Positions 60,052 to 64,000 of a DNA stretch of 64,000 nucleotides are shown piece after piece (positions within the stretch are counted from its first letter, which is position 1; each line of letters starts with the position of its first letter). The notes below the pieces were generated by a model, which worked only from the letters and a program-made list of their open reading frames with translations, was not told the origin of the DNA and searched no databases. Location: assembly GCA_017992055.1 (NCBI GenBank), contig JAGOPK010000001.1, forward strand, positions 124,001 to 188,000, read 5' to 3'. The position numbers were made by a program, and so were the translations under genes. The stretch comes from Burkholderiaceae bacterium (GTDB lineage Bacteria > Pseudomonadota > Gammaproteobacteria > Burkholderiales > Burkholderiaceae_C).

Positions 60052-60993
60052 ATGAGCTACCGCATCTATGTCGACGGACAGGAGGGCACGACCGGCCTGC
60101 GCATCCACGAGATGCTGGCGCGCCGCAGCGATGTGGAGGTGCTGAGCATCGCCGCCGACAAGCGCAAGGACCCCGCCGAGCGCGCCCGCCTGCTGAATGC
60201 CTCGGACGTGTCCTTCCTGTGCCTGCCCGATGCGGCGGCGCGCGAGGCCGCGGCCCTGGTCACCAACCCGACCACCTGCTTGATCGACGCCAGCACCGCC
60301 CACCGCACCCAGGCCGGCTGGGCCTATGGCCTGCCCGAGCTGGCCGCCGGCCAGCGCGAGGCCATCCGTGCCAGCAAGCGCATCGCCAACCCGGGCTGCC
60401 ATGCCACGGCCTTCATCCTGCTGCTGCGCCCGCTGGTCGATGCCGGCCTGGTGCCGCGTGGTCTGCCGGTCGGCGCCACCTCGATCACCGGCTACTCGGG
60501 CGGTGGCAAGAGCATGATCAACCAGTACCAGGCCGGCGGTGACCCGCAGCTCACCGCGCCGCGGCCCTATGGCCTGACGCTCAAGCACAAGCATTTGCCG
60601 GAGATGGCGGCCCACACCGGCCTGATCCATGCGCCGGCCTTCATGCCGGTGGTGGCCAATTTCTACAAGGGCCTGGCGGTCAGCGTGCCGCTGCACTTCT
60701 CGCAGCTGGCCGCCGGCACCGACGGCGCGGCGCTGCAGCGCGCGCTGGCCGCGCACTATGCCGGCCAGCGTTTCGTCACGGTCAAGCCGCTGGCCGACCC
60801 GGCGACGCTGGAATCCGGCTTCTTCGACGTGCAGGCCTGCAACGACAGCAACCAGGCCGAGCTGTTCGTGTTTGCCAACGACCAGCAGGCCCTGCTGATC
60901 GCCCGCCTGGACAACCTGGGCAAGGGCGCCAGCGGCGCTGCCGTGCAGTGCATGAACATCCACCTGGGGCTGGACGAAGGCCTGGGGCTTTGA
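60052..60993 (+). CDS. argC: N-acetyl-gamma-glutamyl-phosphate reductase, type 2
   Basis: ArgC reduces N-acetylglutamyl phosphate in arginine biosynthesis using NADPH. The 313-residue short (type 2) form has the start [20 protein letters not shown], the catalytic Cys116 in [29 protein letters not shown] and [10 protein letters not shown]. Type 2 enzymes have Gly-x-x-Gly-Thr-Thr-Gly-Leu near the N-terminus, as here. GGAG precedes the ATG. It is not linked to other arg genes in the window. Confidence 0.93.
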   Translation: MSYRIYVDGQEGTTGLRIHEMLARRSDVEVLSIAADKRKDPAERARLLNASDVSFLCLPDAAAREAAALVTNPTTCLIDASTAHRTQAGWAYGLPELAAGQREAIRASKRIANPGCHATAFILLLRPLVDAGLVPRGLPVGATSITGYSGGGKSMINQYQAGGDPQLTAPRPYGLTLKHKHLPEMAAHTGLIHAPAFMPVVANFYKGLAVSVPLHFSQLAAGTDGAALQRALAAHYAGQRFVTVKPLADPATLESGFFDVQACNDSNQAELFVFANDQQALLIARLDNLGKGASGAAVQCMNIHLGLDEGLGL

Positions 60994-61002
60994 CCGTCGG
61001 CT

Positions 61003-61437
61003 TCAAGCCGTCAGATGGGTGAAGCGAGCGCGGCCCAGCAGTCGTTTGAAGTCGCGGTCGAAACTGACCAGGTGCTCGCCCTGCTGGTCCACGGCAGCGG
61101 CGAGCCAGGCATCCGGTAGCTCGTTGCCGGCCAGTTGACGGTCCAGGCACAGCTGTCGGAGCTTCGGCCATTCAGGCCCCAGCACCGCCAGCCGCACGCC
61201 AGGCCGTGCCAGCAGCGCGTCGGCAAAGGCCATGGCTTCGGCCATGGGCGTGGCCTGCTGAAAGATCTTCGGACTGGTCACCAGGCGCAGAAAGCTGGCC
61301 AGCACCATGGGCATCAGCGTGAAGGTGGAGCCGGACTCTGTGGCGGCCAGCGCCTGCTCCAGCCAGGCCAGGGCGGTCGTGTGGTGGGGGTGGTCGCTGC
61401 GCGAGGCCGCGACCAGCACGTTCACATCAGGCGTCAT
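61003..61437 (-). CDS. VapC-like PIN-domain toxin
   Basis: This 144-residue PIN-domain protein has the start MTPDVNVLVAASRSD with the first acidic residue Asp4, a middle segment MVLASFLRLVTSPKIF, and LAGNELPDAWLAAAVDQQGEHLVSFDRDFKRL carrying the later acidic residues. PIN toxins are metal-dependent RNases that cut tRNA or mRNA. It overlaps the upstream antitoxin by 11 bp on the same strand. The family assignment is good; toxicity is untested. Confidence 0.87.
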   Translation of the reverse strand: MTPDVNVLVAASRSDHPHHTTALAWLEQALAATESGSTFTLMPMVLASFLRLVTSPKIFQQATPMAEAMAFADALLARPGVRLAVLGPEWPKLRQLCLDRQLAGNELPDAWLAAAVDQQGEHLVSFDRDFKRLLGRARFTHLTA

Positions 61438-61672
61438 CGCCCAGCGCCGCCAGCAAGGCCTTGTTGCTGCTGGCGTCCACGCCGGCCACCAGGCCGCCGC
61501 GACCCTTGAACACAGGCAGCCGCGCGCTGGCCGGCGCCGACCGCGTGGCCGGGGCACGCAAGCGCCACTGCAGCCCTTCTTCGATCAGCCGCGTCAGGCT
61601 GGTGCGCTGCTGCGCCGCCAGTGTCTTGGCATCGGCCAGCAACTGATCGTTGATGTTCAGTGTGGTCTTCAT
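61427..61672 (-). CDS. VapB-like antitoxin
   Basis: This 81-residue protein has a ribbon-helix-helix-like start (MKTTLNINDQLLADAKTLAAQQ, then TSLTRLIEEGLQWRLR), so it likely binds DNA as a dimer. An extended C-terminus (residues 42-81) would neutralise the toxin. I chose the ATG at 61672 because the longer frame (61726) includes the operator. It is followed by, and overlaps, the PIN toxin gene. Confidence 0.85.
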   Translation of the reverse strand: MKTTLNINDQLLADAKTLAAQQRTSLTRLIEEGLQWRLRAPATRSAPASARLPVFKGRGGLVAGVDASSNKALLAALGDDA

Positions 61673-61681
61673 GGGTTGATG

Positions 61682-61697
61682 ATACAGAAATCTGTAT
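61682..61697. promoter_or_regulatory. Operator of the VapBC-like operon
   Basis: ATACAGAAATCTGTAT is a perfect 7-bp inverted repeat (ATACAGA/TCTGTAT) with an AA spacer, 9 nt upstream of the antitoxin ATG. TATCAT, on the minus strand at its 3' end, could be the -10. This is the expected place for autorepression by the antitoxin-toxin complex. Confidence 0.7.
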
Positions 61698-61706
61698 TTT
61701 TCTGCC

Positions 61707-62474
61707 TCAGCGCCCGCCGCTGACATCCAGGATCGCGCCGGTGGTGTAGCTGGCCGCCGGCGACAGCAGCCAGACGATGGCCGCGGCGATTTCGTCGGCG
61801 CGGCCCGGGCGCTGCATCGGGATCAGCGAGGCCGCCTTGGCCGGGCGGTCACCGTCGCCGCTGTGGATGTGGATCTCGGTCTCGATGATGCCGGGCCGCA
61901 CGGCATTCACGCGCACGCCCTCGGCCGCCAGCTCCTGGGCCAGGCCCACGGTGAAGGTGTCGATGGCACCCTTGCTGGCCGCATAGTCCACGTACATGGC
62001 CGGCGAGCCCAGGCGGGCCGCGGCGCTGGACAGGTTGACGATGGCACCGCCCTGGCCGCCATGGCGCGTGCTCATGCGCCGCACCGCCTCGCGTGCGCAC
62101 AGCAGGCTGCCCGTCAGGTTGACGGCCCACATGCGCGTCCAGCGTGCCACGTCCATCTGGTCCAGCCGCGCCTGCATGTCGACGATGCCGGCGTTGTTGA
62201 CCAGGCCGGCCAGCCGGCCCGGGCCCAGCTCGGCATCGATGCGGCCGAACATCGCCAGCACCGCGGCCTCGTCGGCCACGTCGGCGGCCACGGTGATGGC
62301 GCGTCGCCCGGCGGCGCGCACCTGGCCGGCCACGGCCTCGGCGGCTGCGGCGTCGCGGGCGTAGTTGACGGCCACATCCCAGCCGGCCGCGGCGGCGGCC
62401 ACGGCGGTGGCGGCACCGATGCCGCGGCTGGCGCCGGTGATCAGCAGGACGGGGGCAGGCAGGTGGGTGCTCAT
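61707..62474 (-). CDS. Short-chain dehydrogenase/reductase (SDR)
   Basis: This 255-residue classical SDR has the cofactor motif TGASRGIG (13-20), NNAGIVDMQ, the catalytic Ser in NLSSAAARLG and Tyr-x3-Lys in YAASKGAID. RPGIIETEIH and the C-terminal GAILDVSGG complete the fold. It resembles glucose 1-dehydrogenase/FabG-type oxidoreductases; the substrate cannot be told. NYARDAAAAE after the third strand suggests NADP use. It lies 35 bp downstream of the toxin-antitoxin operator, on the same strand. Confidence 0.9.
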   Translation of the reverse strand: MSTHLPAPVLLITGASRGIGAATAVAAAAAGWDVAVNYARDAAAAEAVAGQVRAAGRRAITVAADVADEAAVLAMFGRIDAELGPGRLAGLVNNAGIVDMQARLDQMDVARWTRMWAVNLTGSLLCAREAVRRMSTRHGGQGGAIVNLSSAAARLGSPAMYVDYAASKGAIDTFTVGLAQELAAEGVRVNAVRPGIIETEIHIHSGDGDRPAKAASLIPMQRPGRADEIAAAIVWLLSPAASYTTGAILDVSGGR

Positions 62475-62571
62475 GGGCGGTGTTCCGGATCGGGGCTCCA
62501 GCCGATGTTAGGCGGCGCCGCTGGCGGCTACAGTGGCAGGCAAACCACGCTTCCTGCAGGAGACCGCCCCG

Positions 62572-63600
62572 ATGGCCTTGAACCGCCGCAGCTTCTCGGC
62601 TGCCACCACCGCCGGCCTGCTGGCCGCCCCCGCCCTGCTGCGCGCCCAGGCACTTGAAAAGCCCCAGCTGACCCTGGCCGTGGGCGGCAAGAACCTGCTG
62701 TACTACCTGCCGCTGACCATTGCCGAGCAGCTGGGCTACTTCAAGGACCAGGGCCTGGACCTGAAGATCGTCGACTTCGCCGGTGGCAGCCAGGCCCTGC
62801 GCGCCCTGGTCGGCGGCTCGGCCGACGTGGTCTCGGGCGCCTTCGAGCACACCGTCAACCTGCAGCCCAAGGGCCAGCGCCTGCGCGCCATCGTGCTGAT
62901 GGGCCGGGCGCCGCAGATCGTGCTGGGCGTCAACCCGAAGACCATGCCCGGCTTCAAGACCGTGGCCGACCTGAAGGGCAAGAAGATCGGCGTCACCGCG
63001 CCGGGCAGCTCCACCAATGTGATGGCCAACTTCGTGCTGGCCAAGGCCGGGCTCAAGCCCAGCGACGTGTCCATCATCGGCGTCGGCGCCGGCAATGGCG
63101 CGGTGGCGGCGATGCGCTCGGGCCAGGTCGATGCGATCAGCAACCTCGACCCGGTGATCTCGCTGCTGTCGCGCTCGGGCGACCTGAAGATCGTGTCCGA
63201 CACGCGCATCGTCGCCGAGGCCGACAAGGTGTTTGGCGGCCCGATGCCGGCGGCCTGCCTGTACCTGAAGCAGGAGTTCCTGGACAAGCATCCGCGCACC
63301 GCCCAGGCCCTGGCCACGGCCATCGTGCGTGCCAACCAGTGGATCCAGAAGGCCGGCCCCGGCGACATCATCAAGGCCGTGCCCGAGAGCTATCTGCTGG
63401 GCGACCGAGCGGTCTACATCGACGCCTTCCTGGCCGCCAAGGGCGCGCTGTCGCCCGACGGCCTGTTCCCCGAGAAGGGCCCGGAAACCGCCTTCCGCGC
63501 GCTGGCCTCGATCGACGCCGAGATCGCCAAGGCCACGGTGGACCTGAAAGCGGTCTACACCAACGATTTTGTGCGCGCCGCCTTGGCCGCGAAGAAGTGA
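62572..63600 (+). CDS. ABC transporter substrate-binding protein, NMT1/TauA/SsuA-type
   Basis: The 342-residue protein starts with ALNRRSFSAATTAGLLAAPALLRA, a twin-arginine-like signal (NRRSF). The mature chain has LTIAEQLGYFKDQGLDLKIVDFAGGSQALRALVGGSADVVSGAFEH, GVNPKTMPGFKTVADLKGKKIGVTAPGSSTNVMANFVLAKAGLKPSDV in outline and SGQVDAISNLDPV. This is the family that binds nitrate, sulfonates, taurine or pyrimidine precursors. GCAGGAGA precedes the ATG. The matching permease and ATPase are not in the window. A gene of the SRPBCC type follows after 13 bp. Confidence 0.87.
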   Translation: MALNRRSFSAATTAGLLAAPALLRAQALEKPQLTLAVGGKNLLYYLPLTIAEQLGYFKDQGLDLKIVDFAGGSQALRALVGGSADVVSGAFEHTVNLQPKGQRLRAIVLMGRAPQIVLGVNPKTMPGFKTVADLKGKKIGVTAPGSSTNVMANFVLAKAGLKPSDVSIIGVGAGNGAVAAMRSGQVDAISNLDPVISLLSRSGDLKIVSDTRIVAEADKVFGGPMPAACLYLKQEFLDKHPRTAQALATAIVRANQWIQKAGPGDIIKAVPESYLLGDRAVYIDAFLAAKGALSPDGLFPEKGPETAFRALASIDAEIAKATVDLKAVYTNDFVRAALAAKK

Positions 63601-63613
63601 AAGGAGTGCTGCG

Positions 63614-64000
63614 ATGAGCACCGAGCTGATCCTGGAACGCGTGGTGCCGCTGACGCCCGAGGAGCTGTGGCGCGGCTGGACCGAGCCCGAGCTGCTGAAG
63701 ACCTGGTTCTGCCCCAGGCCCTGGCAGACCACGCTGGCCGAGATCGACCTGCGTCCGGGCGGCCTGTTCCGCACCGTGATGGAGGGACCGGATGGCGAGC
63801 GCTTCGACGGCAGCGGCTGCTGGCTGGTGGTGGAGCCGCCGCACCGCCTGGTGTGGACCAGCGCGCTGGGCCCGGGCTTTGCGCCGCTGGCCCCTGGCGC
63901 GCCGTTTGTCTTCAGCTGTGAGCTGCGCTTCGATCCGGTGGAGGGTGGCACGCGCTACACGGCCCGCGCCGTGCATGCCACGGCCGAGGCGGCGCAGCAG
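63614..64000 (+). CDS. SRPBCC/AHSA1-domain protein, 3' truncated by window
   Basis: The frame opens at ATG 63614 behind AAGGAG and stays open to the window end (129 codons). The start TELILERVVPLTPEELWRGWTEPELLKTWFCPRPW and later GGLFRTVMEGPDGERFDGSGCWLVVEPPHRLVWTSALGPG in outline are typical of the AHSA1-like START fold (a hydrophobic ligand-binding cavity). RFDPVEGGTRYTARAVHAT follows. The C-terminus is missing. It is 13 bp after the substrate-binding protein and may be in one operon; a functional link is unclear. Confidence 0.85.
   Translation, partial: MSTELILERVVPLTPEELWRGWTEPELLKTWFCPRPWQTTLAEIDLRPGGLFRTVMEGPDGERFDGSGCWLVVEPPHRLVWTSALGPGFAPLAPGAPFVFSCELRFDPVEGGTRYTARAVHATAEAAQQ

Overview
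The window is about 70% G+C and densely packed with bacterial genes. Gene content and order point to a betaproteobacterium of the order Burkholderiales. Supporting signs are argS-SPOR-dsbA, lptA-lptB-rpoN, tldD next to a DAHP synthase, pilT-pilU, the rsmI/yraN/diaA/dolP group, a PEP-CTERM protein and a TIGR02999-type sigma factor with a Ser/Thr kinase. I name no species. No rRNA, tRNA, CRISPR array, insertion sequence or prophage was seen. This looks like chromosomal backbone with one small toxin-antitoxin pair.

Layout. 1-3.7 kb: the end of a dipeptide ABC transporter operon with a D-aminoacylase and a RidA protein. 3.7-9.5 kb: rsmE, an MFS transporter, then two LytS-type kinases and one LytTR regulator, all overlapping by 4 bp. 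9.6-11.4 kb: a secreted subtilase. 11.4-22.5 kb: an acidic amino acid module on the minus strand: a second binding protein, L-asparaginase/glutaminase, GltIJKL, an AauS/AauR-like sigma-54 two-component system, and gamma-glutamyltransferase. 22.5-30.2 kb: rlmL, rpoN, lptB, lptA, dsbA, a SPOR protein and argS. 30.2-33 kb: a kinase with a cyclic-nucleotide-binding domain, a PsiF-type protein and ssb. 33-41.9 kb: a PLP protein, pilT, pilU, a hydroxyacid dehydrogenase, dolP, diaA, yraN, rsmI and tldD. 43-44.4 kb: a DAHP synthase behind an aromatic-codon transcription attenuator. 44.4-48.4 kb: a membrane Ser/Thr kinase divergent from its likely partner ECF sigma factor. 48.5-51.8 kb: cobalamin adenosyltransferase, D-lactate dehydrogenase and a PEP-CTERM protein. 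52.1-57.5 kb: a YdcSTUV-PatD-like polyamine/GABA-aldehyde operon. 57.5-64 kb: LysR, parB, argC, a VapBC-like pair, an SDR, an NMT1-type binding protein and a partial SRPBCC gene.

How it fits together. The regulatory sites are the most informative part. Near-consensus sigma-54 promoters (TGGCACG plus a -12 element) precede both ggt and the binding protein-ansB-gltIJKL-aauSR operon. Each has two CGG-N4-CCG inverted repeats, 30-31 bp apart, at roughly -130 to -170. This suggests that AauR controls the whole glutamate/aspartate/glutamine/glutathione scavenging set, with rpoN encoded just beside it. A third sigma-54-like promoter lies upstream of the PEP-CTERM gene. The DAHP synthase leader encodes a 25-residue peptide rich in Phe, Tyr and Trp, followed by a textbook terminator and a matching antiterminator arm. 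All functional assignments rest on reading motifs and context; no database search was run.
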